Of a stretch of DNA of 64,000 nucleotides, positions 33,479 through 43,676 are shown in pieces. The translations under genes and the position numbers were made by a program. How positions within the stretch are numbered: position 1 is the stretch's first letter; each line of letters opens with the position of its first letter. This stretch comes from Takashimella koratensis (Eukaryota > Basidiomycota > Tremellomycetes > Trichosporonales > Tetragoniomycetaceae), in the NCBI GenBank assembly GCA_003116875.1, contig BCKT01000001.1, forward strand, positions 1,607,486 to 1,671,485. Reading direction: 5' to 3'. The notes under the pieces were generated by a model. It was given only the letters and a program-made list of their open reading frames with translations, did not search any database and was not told the DNA's origin.

Positions 33479-33642
33479 ACGCCCAGATGTGACTTCGACA
33501 ACGAGGGCCCAATGCAACGAACTGAATGGGCATGTCAAGCATCCTCCCGTCCACCGTTGTAAATGAAACAATATACCCAAAGGAAACCTAGAATAACAGA
33601 AGAGACGTCCATAGCAATAAATGACAGACACCAAACAACTCA

Positions 33643-34227
33643 TCATTGACTACCGGCAACCTTGGCCGGTTTGTACTGGCGAGCAGCGATGATGCGTTCG
33701 GCGGCAGTCAAAGTACGCCGCTGTTTCCAGTCACGTTTAAATTGCTGGTTACTTTGTGTTCCACCGCAAGTTTCGGTGGTGGTCTGTTGATGGTGCATTT
33801 TGAGCAGGTTTTCGAGCTCTGTCAGCAAACATTCCACGTTTTGCCGCAGAGGGGAGAATCTCACCTGGGGGCAGTTAGCACCGATGAATCCTGATGTCAA
33901 AGTCCCGTCGCCTGTGTTGTACTGGCACGAGACGATCGTACCGCCACTGCATTCGTACCTGACGGGGTCAGTCTCAGCCGGCGAAGGGGTTGATGGGAGC
34001 GTCAATCTAAGCACAACTTACGTGCAGTCGCCCGCGGAGGTCTGGGAATAAGCGCTGCATCCACTCCCGTTAAAGGTGATTGTTGAGAGGGCGGGGCAGT
34101 TGAAATAACAGTTGACTCCGTTGGACGTTGTGCTTCGCTTCCCATTGGTGTTCGTCGCCGGAGCGGCTTGAACAGTGGAGCCAAGGGCGACAAGCGCGAC
34201 GAGGGCCGCCGACAGATTGAGGAGCAT
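33643..34227 (-). CDS. Small secreted cysteine-rich protein, array copy 2
   Basis: Exons 34227-34022, 33958-33865 and 33783-33643 give 146 aa. The signal peptide MLLNLSAALVALVALGSTVQA is followed by N-G-K-R-S-T. The core cysteines are spaced x3, x12, x10, x3, x7, x17, x7. The third exon carries T-C-G-G-T, Q-Q-F-K-R and a tail with Q-R-R-T-L-T-A-A-E-R and R-Q-Y-K-P-A-K-V. It differs from copy 1 mainly in the loops between cysteines (for example the S-G-G-T-I-V-S loop), while the signal peptide, dibasic sites and tail are nearly fixed. All eight Cys are present, so it is probably functional. Confidence 0.85.
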
Positions 34228-35173
34228 GTCAACAAACGATAGTCGGAGCAGAAGATGCCGCAAAGTGCTTAGGGAGTTGGTTAAAGAGATGTAGCGGGTG
34301 AATGAAGAAGGGTCAGTTAAACATCAACAACTCGGTCAGTTACGCCGCGAGCTACCAGCCTCCGAGTTTGTTTGTGGAAGCTGGGTAAGCGTCGTGAATG
34401 TTGTGCTCCGGACATGCTCAAGCTGGCTGGGGATCGCCTGTGCCACCATGGGAAGCCCCCAGGCAACTAGTCTCATCGACAGGACAAGAACTCTATACTT
34501 GAACACGACGAGGACCAAAGACTTATTTTGGGCACGTCAACGAAAATCCTGAAGGAGGCGTGTGAGTTCAGGAGTGTGTGAGTGTTCAGGATGGTGTCCG
34601 TGCTCGTTGCTCATGTCATCCCATGTAATCTGCGTCCCATCCATCGGAATCGGTTTGACTCCACACATCGGACAAGGTCAATGATCCTGAAAGATATGGA
34701 GAAAAAGCTTGCACCCCCTGATGCTTGTTGTCAGGGACGCTACAAACAAATAGTTCATCCGATGATCCCAAAGTCATTTTGCCCGACATGGCAATTGTCA
34801 ACCCCGCGAAGCTCCGGTACTGTGGACACTGCGCCTACTGTCTTTGTTTCAGAGAGCCCAGGCATTGAATGCATGAGCTATAGCGTCTGCAGCCCAAGTG
34901 TTGCCGGGATGGGCTTCGTCGATATCGCCCAGAGGTGACCGCGATCTTTCTGAAGGCAAACCTTAAAGAAGGGGCGCCACAATTTGAAGAATATCACTCA
35001 GCGCACGCGCAAAATTTGACTTTGACAATCAAAACACGACGACGGCATGAGTGTGTCCAGCACCGACACATTCGTCGTTGTAGGTGAAAGGACATTCCAT
35101 TATACCCAAAGGAGAACCAGGACCAAAGAGACGAGAGATAGTGGAGAATGAGAGAAACGAGACCGCCGTTCCA
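34228..35173. other. Promoter space of array copy 2
   Basis: No gene. It contains upstream element E2. A GTACTGT half-motif lies near 34816. Confidence 0.45.
34706..34764. repeat. Conserved array upstream element, copy E2
   Basis: It reads CTTGCACCCCCTGATGCTTG, TGTCAGGG and CATCCGATG, and lies 479 bp before copy 2. Confidence 0.6.
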
Positions 35174-35743
35174 CTATTGACTAGCCGAGACCTTGGCTGG
35201 CTTGTACTGGCGTTCGGCAATGAGGCGCTCGGCGGCGGTGAGAGTACGCCGTTGTTTGCCATCACGCTTAAACTGATTGGTACCTTGGGTGCCACCACAG
35301 GTCGCTGCCCCTGCTACCTGTGATCATGAAGTGGAGCATAGTTGCGGTCTTGATCAGCGCTGGCCTTATTGTGGTTGGGGAGGGCGAAAGACTCACTGGT
35401 GGACAGACGGTAGCCGTACCACTACTTGACAAGGTCCCGTCGGTGGTGCTGTAGATGCATTGCGTGGCCGCTTCACACTGGTAACTGCAGAAGTGTGAGT
35501 TTGATTCTATCCACGTAGCCACGTCACTGAAAGAGGCGTTGAACTTGACAAGGCGTTACAACTTACAGCCTGCGGTTGTTTGGAAAATGAAACCGCCGCA
35601 GGCTACGCCGCCATAAGTGACTTGTGAGAAGTCCGGACACGTGAAATAACAAGTGACGCCGTTGGAGATGGTGCTTCGCTTGCCCTCCGTGTACGAGGCG
35701 GGGTTGCCAGGGTAAAAAGAGTAGTGGCGAGGTTGACAAACAT
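35174..35743 (-). pseudogene. Array copy 3, frameshifted in the signal-peptide exon
   Basis: Exons 35743-35563, 35484-35397 and 35317-35174 keep the family splice positions. ATG 35743 begins MFVNLATTLFTLAT, but the dibasic site and core (Y-T-E-G-K-R-S-T, then S-N-G-V-T-C) are in another frame. The ATG-to-GKR distance is 59 nt against 84 nt in copy 4, a 25-nt deletion that removes the end of the hydrophobic region and the cleavage site. No ATG precedes the core in its own frame. The first intron uses a weak GTTGTA donor. Downstream, all eight Cys, K-R, R-R and the Q-Y-K-P-A-K-V tail are intact, so the loss looks recent. An unseen upstream exon is the alternative. Confidence 0.65.
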
Positions 35744-36862
35744 CGTGCTGGGACAACAGAGGGTAGCTCGAATGGAGGAAAGTGTAGGACCACTTGTAGA
35801 GAGTAAGTCAGTTGAGAGTTGGGGCGAGATTGCAATTGCTGAACATATACAGCGATTATTCATGCCTATTTAAGGGCGCAACATCTTGGCTGTTGAACAG
35901 CCCCGGCTCTCTTCTCGCCGTTTCCGATGGAATGTCTGCTTTTGCTTGTTGTTTTAGCTAAAGGAGGCCAGTTCATCCCCCAGTTTACCTTCACGTTCCA
36001 CTCTGCGCTTTCCCAACTGATGATCGCCCTCACCATGGGTTGTCCACCACGCACCATGTCTCACTCATCGAGTCAACCGAAAAGCGAAGCGATGGACCGG
36101 TTCATAGCAACTTCGATGGTGAAGGCGATTGATAGGAAGGGCACAGCCACGGCGCTTGTGCCCGTTGCTTTCAACGGTCGCGTCAAAGTCCCATCCATTG
36201 GGTTTACAGCATGACACCGGACGGTCCTCAATTGATTGTTCGTCCTACCAGTCCGGCCTAGCCAAAATCCAGTCTTGGTGACGATACACAATACTAAATT
36301 GCGGGAAAACCGGGAAAAACCCTTGCACCAACAGACGCTCGCTGGCCGTCAGGGCTAACTTAAAAAAGATATGGTATATCCGACAATCCAGTCCCATGCG
36401 ATGCCCAACTTCTTCAAGGCAGTTGTTACTGGTCTTCGGTTCTTCAAGCACGCAAGGCACACTTCAGAGGAAAGAGCATATGCATGAGCAGTAGCTGCCC
36501 GGAATGCTTGGGCGTTCCTGGCTGGGTGTTGTCTACGTGGGACTCTAGGGCCGGACATCGACCAGCGTGTCGAATGCAGACACAACAATGCTCACTTTGG
36601 GGACGGAAAGCGAATCCACCTCACGATAACTAGTACGACATCCAACCGACCCGTCGCCATAGGGAGCCAAAGTGCAAATCACATCTCTCAGTACAGGTAC
36701 AAAAGAAATGTGAAAACAGGTTCAGAGTGACGGGGTAAACCGGAGCAGGTCACTACGGACCACTCACGCATCCTATGAAGAGAACAAAACGCCCAGAAGA
36801 AGATACATCCCAAGGGGAGAAAAGTGGAGCGGAGACCCGGTGGCAGGCAATTGGAGGGGCGT
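35744..36862. other. Promoter space of array copy 3
   Basis: No gene. It contains upstream element E3. Confidence 0.45.
36320..36384. repeat. Conserved array upstream element, copy E3
   Basis: It reads CTTGCACCAACAGACGCT, then GTCAGGGC and ATCCGACA, and lies 577 bp before copy 3. Confidence 0.55.
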
Positions 36863-37464
36863 CTACTCAGCGACCTTGGCTGGCTTGTACTGGCGTTCGG
36901 CAATGATGCGTTCCGCATCGGTGAGCTCGTGACGAGCGATATTGTCTCGCTTGAACTGGGTAGGACCCTGGCTCCCACCGCAAGTCATGGAGGTTTGCTG
37001 ATTACAGTTAACGTTGATAGGGGATTGACATGTTTTCCATACGTCAGCGAGGTGTCGCAGTAGGTAAAGCGTGAAGCGCTTGAGGTACGTACCGCTGGGC
37101 AAACGATTGGCCCGTTAGTAGAGGTGAATGCGCCGGTCCCGACGTTGTACTGGCAAGTCTCCATGAACCCGCCGCAGAAGTACCTAGAAAAAGGAACAGG
37201 CTTCAGTTGCAACTCAGACAGGTATCTGAAGACAATGTCATTGATTTGATCTACTTACATGCAGCCGCCATTACCACCAGACATGAGACTCGAACAGGGG
37301 GTTCCGCTGTAGGTAACCGCGCTGGGATCGGGGCAGTTGTAGTAGCAGGTGACGCCGTTAGATACCGTGCTTCGCTTGCCCTGTGTGTACGTCGCCGGGA
37401 CGGCTTGAACGGCGGTATAGCAAGTGGCGAGAGCGACAAGGACAGTAGAGATGTTGACGATCAT
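36863..37464 (-). CDS. Small secreted cysteine-rich protein, array copy 4
   Basis: Exons 37464-37259, 37183-37093 and 36997-36863 give 143 aa. The signal peptide MIVNISTVLVALATCYTAVQA precedes P-A-T-Y-T-Q-G-K-R-S-T. The Cys spacing is x3, x12, x10, x3, x6, x17, x7. The second Cys-loop is Gly-rich (M-S-G-G-N-G-G-C). After Q-F-K-R the tail is D-N-I-A-R-H-E-L-T-D-A-E-R and R-Q-Y-K-P-A-K-V, so the R-R pair seen in most copies is R-H here. It ends three residues earlier than copies 2 and 3. Eight core Cys are intact; there is one extra Cys in the signal peptide. Confidence 0.85.
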
Positions 37465-38549
37465 GTTGATGGACTGCAAGAAGGTGCTGCTGCGTTGAAG
37501 AAAGGGAGAGAACTGCGAACAAGAGCGACTAGGATATATGAAGTGTCGGAAGAGAAAGGGTTGAGGACCGGTTCGGGGTAGGCAACGCAGAAGTTTGTTT
37601 ATGTACGTTGCCATCGACTCATCCTCGTTGCTTGGTCAGTCTGCTGCAGCGCGTTGCTCTCCCTTGTAGGCTGAACACGCAGTAGGTCTTCTGGACGAGA
37701 CGTTGCGTTTCATGAGTACGACTTCATATCGCCAGTTGGGAAGCGCAGTCTCCGTCAGCGTGGAACAGCATTTTGAAAAGGTTCATAACCTGCCCTTCAA
37801 GCAGAAGGCACTGGTAAGGGATGGTGTTTTCTCATGGTGCCAACCCCCAAGTCGGTCGTTCCGTTGGATACGGATTCCCATCCATCGAGATCGCCACTGT
37901 CCAGCCAAGTTGAGCCGGTCAGGCACAATAACATTCGGGACACGCTTGTAGCCAACCGATGCTCATCCCGTGCTTACCTAACATCAGGGCCCTTCCGTAA
38001 GGTCCCAATTGATCCGACCCCTGGACGGAAAGTTGTTTACGCTCTCCGAATCCGCAGAGTTGGCCTGTGCGTTGTGCTTGATTCGCAGGGAATAAATTCA
38101 GGAGCTGCATCTGATCTACTTCAGTCGCCCAAGGCAAAGTTTTTATGGGACTCGCATGGGCAAGCTCCACATCTATTCAGTAACGATGTGGCCGCGTCCG
38201 TGCCGGGGAAAATCGGCCAAGCAGTCAACAACGCATCAGGTTTCTCTCTCCCTATCGTTAACAACCTCCGAGTCCCGATACGACGTGATTGTGAGACCGC
38301 CATGTTGATGACAGCGCGGTGCACTATTGAGTCATATCGGGAAACGAGAAGAAAAGAAGAGGCCATGTACAGTGTTTGCTACTCGGTATACCGCAAACGT
38401 CGCCCCGACACCGATGTTAAGATCTCCACGACCAAGTCGAGCACCTGCACATGCATTGATCTGTGAGATAAAACCATATGCCCAAAAGGAACAAAGTGAT
38501 ACCAAAGAGACGTGAATCGCAAAGCAACGAGAGCAACCATTATGTGCAC
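37465..38549. other. Promoter space of array copy 4
   Basis: No gene. It contains upstream element E4. Confidence 0.45.
37943..38018. repeat. Conserved array upstream element, copy E4
   Basis: It reads CTTGTAGCCAACCGATGCT, then ACATCAGGGCCC and GATCCGACC, with a ~12-base insertion relative to E1. It lies 479 bp before copy 4. Confidence 0.55.
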
Positions 38550-38920
38550 TCATTGACTATGGGCCACCTTGGCGGGCTTGTACTGGCGCTCGGCAATGAT
38601 CCGCTCGGCTTTGTTGAGAGTGCGTCGCGCCTTGTAGGTACGCTTGAATTGGTTGCCGGCTTGGGTGCCTCCGCAAGTCTCGGAGGCTGCCTGTTCATCA
38701 TCATTCGCGATCGATTGAATGACATCGGTATCACACATCAGCGATGTGTTCAGTGCGTTGACAGGGGAATCATCAAGGGGACTCACGGCCGGGCAAACGA
38801 TACCTCCTGAACCCCTAGCGAACGCGCCGCTCCCCACGTCGTAGGAACAATACTCCGTGTTGCCGTTGCAGGTGTACCTGAGGAAGGTGGATGAGTCAAC
38901 AATAAACTCGATGCCAGGAG

Positions 38921-39010
<90 letters not shown>

Positions 39011-39364
39011 AAGGGGTGCGGCGCAGTGTAGAAGCTCAAAGGCAGACCAGAGACTGGGCACTGTGTGGCTTGCCTCCCTCCTACGTCTATCCCTAGCAAA
39101 ACCCAACTCCGTCGCCAGCTATGGCATGGTAACAAAGGACGTCGGTGGGACTTACTGGAAGCTGCCTGCTGATGGAGAGTTGGCGATATAACTCTGACAG
39201 GGATTGCCTCCGTACGACACTTGTTGGGGGGTAGGGCAGGCGTAATAACAGGTAACTCCGTTGGATGTCGTGCTTCGCTTCCCTTTGGTGTTAGTAGCCG
39301 GGGAGGCTTGTACGGCGCTGAGAGCTGCGAGCGCCATGAGAGCCGTGGAGACGTTGACGAGCAT
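38550..39364 (-). CDS. Small secreted cysteine-rich protein, array copy 5 (one core Cys lost)
   Basis: Exons 39364-39156, 38877-38787 and 38690-38550 give 146 aa. The signal peptide MLVNVSTALMALAALSAVQA is one residue shorter than its siblings', followed by N-T-K-G-K-R-S-T. The fourth core cysteine, just before intron 1 in every other copy, is Phe here (TTC for TGC), leaving seven core Cys and one unpaired. The tail is K-A-R-R-T-L-N-K-A-E-R with R-Q-Y-K-P-A-K-V and ends A-H-S-Q. Intron 1 is 278 nt instead of about 75-80 and contains 76 consecutive G on the plus strand (C on the transcribed RNA). Splicing of that intron may be impaired. The frame is otherwise intact. Confidence 0.75.
38934..39009. 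repeat. Poly(G)76 homopolymer inside an intron
   Basis: Seventy-six consecutive G on the plus strand lie wholly inside intron 1 of array copy 5. The true length is uncertain, since such runs assemble poorly. Large open frames across it (poly-Gly or poly-Pro) are artefacts. Confidence 0.9.
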
Positions 39365-39861
39365 AGTGGTGGATGACTGCTGACGGAGAGGAGCACAGAA
39401 TACGTGTGTAGCTCGGGGAGAAAAAGATGTGGAGAGTGGTTGGATGTGCATATGTATGAACTTTCGGTTTTGTGTCTGACGAGGATGTAGATCTGGTGAT
39501 CAGTCCTCTCCTCTCCACCGGCCGCCCCAGGAGAGAAAATTGTGGGGCGGATGGGCTGAGACGTCGAGGTCGAGGGCGTGTTTGCATGAAAACGAGTTCG
39601 AAGTCGTGTGCTGTGCTTTTGGAGAGACTCGCTGGGCATGTGCTGTCCTTCGGTAAAGGCGGGGGCGCATTCTATTTGCGGTCACCCTTCAGAGGATGCC
39701 CTGGGCTCTCTCTTTCTCCGTACATCTCCTTCATCTTGATGAGAGATCGACGTATGGTGACAGCTCGTTAGAATGATCTTGTCAGTAGGAAATCCAGTTT
39801 CAGCCAAGAGCCATCAATTTACCAGAATCGTCTGTGACCCAACGCCTTCAGGCACATCCTT

Positions 39862-39900
39862 CAATGCTTACGTTCAGGGGCCAAGATTTCGAGCCATCCG
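39862..39900. repeat. Conserved array upstream element, diverged copy E5
   Basis: It retains ATGCTTACGTTCAGGGGCC and GCCATCCG in the order of E1, lacks the CTTGCACC part, and lies 498 bp before copy 5. Confidence 0.4.
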
Positions 39901-40362
39901 AAGCTCCCGATTGCTTCAACGCCCGCGCTGCAGTGATACAGTAGCGTGCCATCCAGGTGAGTCTGGGGGACTCGCCTGTCGGCCCTCATCGATCAACTAT
40001 GTTGTCCTACAGCGACTCTGAGTCTCGTGGTTCAAGAGAAGGGGGAGTGATGAGCCGATCAAGGCACCGTTTTGCGGCTGCCGCGCCCGAGTTGACGTAA
40101 CGTCAATCTTTGCTCACGTCAGAGTTACTCCTAGCCTTGTACATGTATATGTAGCAACCCTGTCACCTCTCAGGATGGGGGCGATGATTTGAACCTACAT
40201 AACACTTGCGTTGTCCAATTACATAAACAGCAAGCTTGGTTTTGGGTTTTCGATGTGCTCAGGGCAAGTTAGAAATATCAAGTCGCACAACGTATGAACG
40301 TACAAATACCGAGGTTGTGTCGACCCAAATTCAGCCGATTGAGAACATGCAATGCAGGTTCG

Positions 40363-40371
40363 GTACAGTAC
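40363..40371. promoter_or_regulatory. GTACWGTAC motif copy
   Basis: GTACAGTAC, about 1.0 kb upstream of copy 5. Confidence 0.35.
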
Positions 40372-40627
40372 GTCTGGTCCAAAACGTCCACCTCTCATAC
40401 ACAATCACTAAGCCCCATGTTGGCCCGGCGCTGGCTTCCTCTTCTTCGAGTCGGTCTTGACCAGCTTTCCATCTCTCCCCAGTACGTCACATTTTCAAAC
40501 ATGCCGAAAGTGGATACATTTGCTTCCATGGTACAGCCAGATGGTGGCTGATGGGGCAAAACATCTCGAGGCATTTACAAACCCTGGAATATCCGACCTC
40601 CGAAACAGGTGTGCGGGTTATGGCACA

Positions 40628-40636
40628 GTACAGTAC
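40628..40636. promoter_or_regulatory. GTACWGTAC motif copy
   Basis: GTACAGTAC within CACAGTACAGTAC, 73 bp past the stop of copy 6. Confidence 0.35.
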
Positions 40637-40708
40637 ATAATTTTAAGCTGAAACCAGCTGAACGGCTACAGATGGTCCGTGAATGGGGTTGAAGGTGTTC
40701 GGCGATAG

Positions 40709-41305
40709 CTATAACCCATGATATTCGCGCTTGACTAGTTTGTGCTTGGATTCACGTGCAGGCATGACGTTATCCAATGGCGCAAGGGAGCGCTTTCGTT
40801 GCTTGAAGTTTCGTCTAAATGGGTTGGTCTGTCGTGATCCACCGCAACTCTCTGCGGCCGCCTGTTTCGAATCGCGCGATCAGTGTCAAGCTTGAGACTG
40901 GGAAGTTGTCGCGGAGGGACGACCAGGACTCACGGTCGGACAAGTAGTACCAGTTGAGGAAAAGGACAATGAACCATCAAGAGGACTGTATGCGCAGGTC
41001 GCGGTGGTAGTATTGCCCGAGCAGATATAACTAAATCAAGATCAGAAAGCGGCGGTGGGGAGCTGTATTCGGTACGGTGACGCCAAAGGCACTTACTCGC
41101 AATCCCCAGTCGAAGAGTCCGCTATCAAGCTGGCGCACCGCTGTCCTTGATAGGTGACGCTGGATGGCTCTGGACATGTAAAGTAACAGGTGTCGTTGCT
41201 GCTGGACGTGATTCTTCTTTTACCGGGTGAGTAAGTCGCGGGTATCGCGTGGACGGAGGTCCCCAGTACCAATAATGCGATGAGGAAGCCGAACCGGACA
41301 AGCAT
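40709..41305 (-). CDS. Small secreted cysteine-rich protein, array copy 6 (divergent tail)
   Basis: Exons 41305-41097, 41030-40934 and 40861-40709 give 152 aa, the longest copy. The signal peptide is MLVRFGFLIALLVLGTSVHA, then Y-S-P-G-K-R-R-I; all other copies have K-R-S-T. The Cys spacing is x3, x12, x11, x3, x8, x17, x7, with all eight present. The second dibasic site is N-P-F-R-R, and the tail is rewritten: Q-R-K-R-S-L-A-P-L-D and E-S-K-H-K-L-V-K-R-E-Y-H-G-L, without Q-Y-K-P-A-K-V. It still carries dibasic pairs, including a third K-R near the end. It is the most divergent member and has three GTACWGTAC motifs in its upstream 450 bp. Confidence 0.8.
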
Positions 41306-41536
41306 GGTCTGTCGTAGCCAAAGATGGACTTCGGAATCACGAGTATGGGGAGATCGATGCGTGAACAAGCTTGTGCTCTGAAGTTCAAGTATTTGAGTCT
41401 GCACACGACGACCGCGGCAAACAGACCTGTCACAATCAGAAGGAAGGACCCCATTTCCCTGCCCTCGTAACTGATGGAGACGCTTACACTGGCGTGGGTG
41501 TTTAAAACGAGGGGACACGCCCACGCCCTTGTGCAT

Positions 41537-41545
41537 GTACTGTAC
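41537..41545. promoter_or_regulatory. GTACWGTAC motif copy
   Basis: GTACTGTAC, 232 bp upstream of copy 6. Confidence 0.4.
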
Positions 41546-41671
41546 ATTCCTCACCATCTTAGCAAAGCGAAAGGAGGCGGTGCGAAGCCCTCGCTACATA
41601 ACAATCTGGCTCGACAGGTTGCCTAAACACATTCCCTGGAACCCTGCTCGTTTCCCACCCCTCGTTTTGGC

Positions 41672-41680
41672 GTACAGTAC
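41672..41680. promoter_or_regulatory. GTACWGTAC motif copy
   Basis: GTACAGTAC, 367 bp upstream of copy 6. Confidence 0.4.
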
Positions 41681-41752
41681 CGTATTTGCGGCCCGGTAGG
41701 TGATATGGTTTTCCCTGCACATGCAGCTTGCAGTCGAGACGCCCTACCGTTT

Positions 41753-41761
41753 GTACTGTAC
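41753..41761. promoter_or_regulatory. GTACWGTAC motif copy
   Basis: GTACTGTAC, 448 bp upstream of copy 6. Confidence 0.4.
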
Positions 41762-42205
41762 GATGGACTGTGCCCGTCGTAGGTTCTGACCACAACAACA
41801 TCGTCTTTGCGGTGCTTTACTGATTCCGGCAAGGCACTTCAAGAGGCGTCAAGCCTTTCCGTCGCCTCGTGTCGTTGCTCAGGAAGGGTGACAGTCCAGG
41901 TGTCAGCCAATGCCCTTTTTCAGGGACCCGCCGTTGGTGCCTGCCCCTGTGTGATTCCGTTGACAAACAACCTTGAACCCAACCCATGGCCACAATTTTC
42001 CGGCGCAGTTTGGCAAGGGGCCATGGCGGAAATTGGGGGAGCAGCAAACAACGCCCGATGCCGGTCCTTTCCCGTGTATGAGTACACTGGAGACCAATCT
42101 CTCATGGTGATCGCTTGGAACTTCAGCATGCCACCGCTTGTTCCCTTCGGAATGATATCATGCGAAGTTTCTTCCAGCATCTCCGAGCTGCGGATTGCTG
42201 GGGAG

Positions 42206-42226
42206 CCCCCCCCCCCCCCCCCCCCC
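42206..42226. repeat. Poly(C)21 homopolymer
   Basis: Twenty-one consecutive C on the plus strand, intergenic between copies 6 and 7. Confidence 0.9.
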
Positions 42227-42526
42227 TTCCGGAACTGCGTCCACTCAAACGGATCGAGAGACAGTCGCAGAAGTCACAGACTGGGTGACGCTGACCAGAT
42301 CTCCCAGAGGCTACAATGAGACAAACGCTTTCCTCATTTTGGCTGCCCGGAGGATGGATGTGACGCTCAAGGGTATGGTGGACAACTGCCGGCCACAGGC
42401 TGCGACCCAGATCAAAGATCATCCATCGCTGTACGGAAGAGAACCATGTGCCCAGAAGAGACAATAGAAATTGATTCAAAGAGAAGAGGAACCTGAATAG
42501 ATAACAGGTGTCGACGCGTGCCGTGT

Positions 42527-43105
42527 CTATGGAATCGCCTTGGCGGGCTTGAACTGGCGCTCAGCAATGACGCGCTCCGCCTCCGTGAGATCGCGTTGCA
42601 CCTTGTCACGCTTGAACTCGCCGGTACCACCGCTTCCACCGCACGTCATTGCCGCAGTCTGTTTGCCGATCATCGTCGTTGTTATTATATTTCATTATTT
42701 TCACGGCGGGGATTTTCTGGACTCACGGCTGGGCATGACGAGGAAGAAGATCCTGTCAATTGACCGGTCTGTGTGTTGTACGTACAGCCTCCGTTTAGAA
42801 AATTGCAGGTGTACCTGTGTCATGAAGTGGTTGAGTGAGCTCTTGCCGATAGAACCTGTGCGACATTTGCGACAGGGAGTGCAAGAAGATTGTATGACTT
42901 ACACACAAGTACCACCAGTGTTTGAGAGCAAAACCGAGCACGATTCTCCACTAGCAGTGACCATGCTGGGTGATGGGCATTGGTAGTAACAGGTGACACC
43001 GTTCGACACGGTGCTCCGTTTTCCCTCAGTATGAGTAGGAGCAGCTTGGACAGCGGTGCCCAGGGCGAGGGCGACGGCGAATAGAGTGGACAGATTGGCG
43101 AGCAT
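42527..43105 (-). CDS. Small secreted cysteine-rich protein, array copy 7
   Basis: Exons 43105-42903, 42814-42727 and 42658-42527 give 140 aa. The signal peptide MLANLSTLFAVALALGTAVQA is followed by P-T-H-T-E-G-K-R-S-T. The Cys spacing is x3, x12, x10, x3, x6, x16, x7; the sixth loop has a Ser run (G-S-S-S-S-S-C). The third exon reads M-T-C-G-G-S, G-E-F-K-R and a tail with Q-R-D-L-T-E-A-E-R and R-Q-F-K-P-A-K-A. Its leader is close to copy 8 (M-L-A-N-L-S-T-L, P-T-H-T-E), pointing to a late duplication of that pair. All eight Cys are present. Confidence 0.85.
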
Positions 43106-43676
43106 GTCAGGATGGGCTTCGGGGGATGGCGATCGTGGTAGGAGGTGAAGAAAGGTGGAGAGGAAGAGAAAACAATAGCAGGAGTGATTGTGGGGTATGA
43201 AAAGCTGGGGACAGGTAGGATGGCCTCCAACGCATCAAGACGCTTGTTTGTTTGTGAGCTCCAGACCAGCCCGTCCGTTGAATATTTTAGCATCCATAAG
43301 GCTAATTGGCGAAGTACCTTAGGGGATGTTATCCTGAACAAGCTTGTATCAACCGACGCAGCAATCAGGGCGGGCGGGGTATTCAGTCAGTTTCGGGTTT
43401 TAGGGTGTTGAGGGCCGACCATTCTCGCGGACCACTTTGAAGTTTCTCATCCAATGAAACAAAGTTAACGAGGCGTTTTGGACGACTCTGAAGCGCTCCT
43501 TTGCGGCTTGACTTGTTTACCGCATGAATTACATACCGACCGAGGAGAAGGTGCCATTCAATGACCTTTACTGTGCATCGCGATCTGGAGAACAAGTGCC
43601 CAAAAGAAAAAATAGAGTAATTTACGGAAGCAGAAGTGCTATGCGAGCAGATGACCAGTGTCCTGGAGTGTACCGT
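43106..43676. other. Promoter space of array copy 7
   Basis: No gene. It contains upstream element E7. Confidence 0.45.
43333..43370. repeat. Conserved array upstream element, copy E7
   Basis: It reads CTGAACAAGCTTGTATCAAC, then CGACGCAGCAATCAGGG, and lies 228 bp before copy 7. It is nearly identical to E8 and a shorter relative of E1. Confidence 0.55.

Larger units (their letters stand above)
32743..33642. other. Promoter space of array copy 1
   Basis: No gene. It holds three GTACAGTAC copies, a 12-bp palindrome and one conserved upstream element, listed separately. Confidence 0.5.
39365..40708. other. Promoter space of array copy 5
   Basis: No gene. It contains a weaker upstream element (E5) and two GTACAGTAC copies. 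Confidence 0.45.
41306..42526. other. Promoter space of array copy 6
   Basis: No gene. It contains three GTACWGTAC copies and a C21 tract. No convincing upstream element was found. Confidence 0.45.

Noticed and set aside
38857..39639. Poly-Gly and poly-Pro frames across the G76 tract
   Set aside because: They are produced by the homopolymer and overlap array copy 5, whose exons and splice sites fit the family.
41900..41980. Possible upstream element before array copy 6
   Set aside because: Only a CAGGGACC fragment resembles the E1 consensus, which is too short to call.
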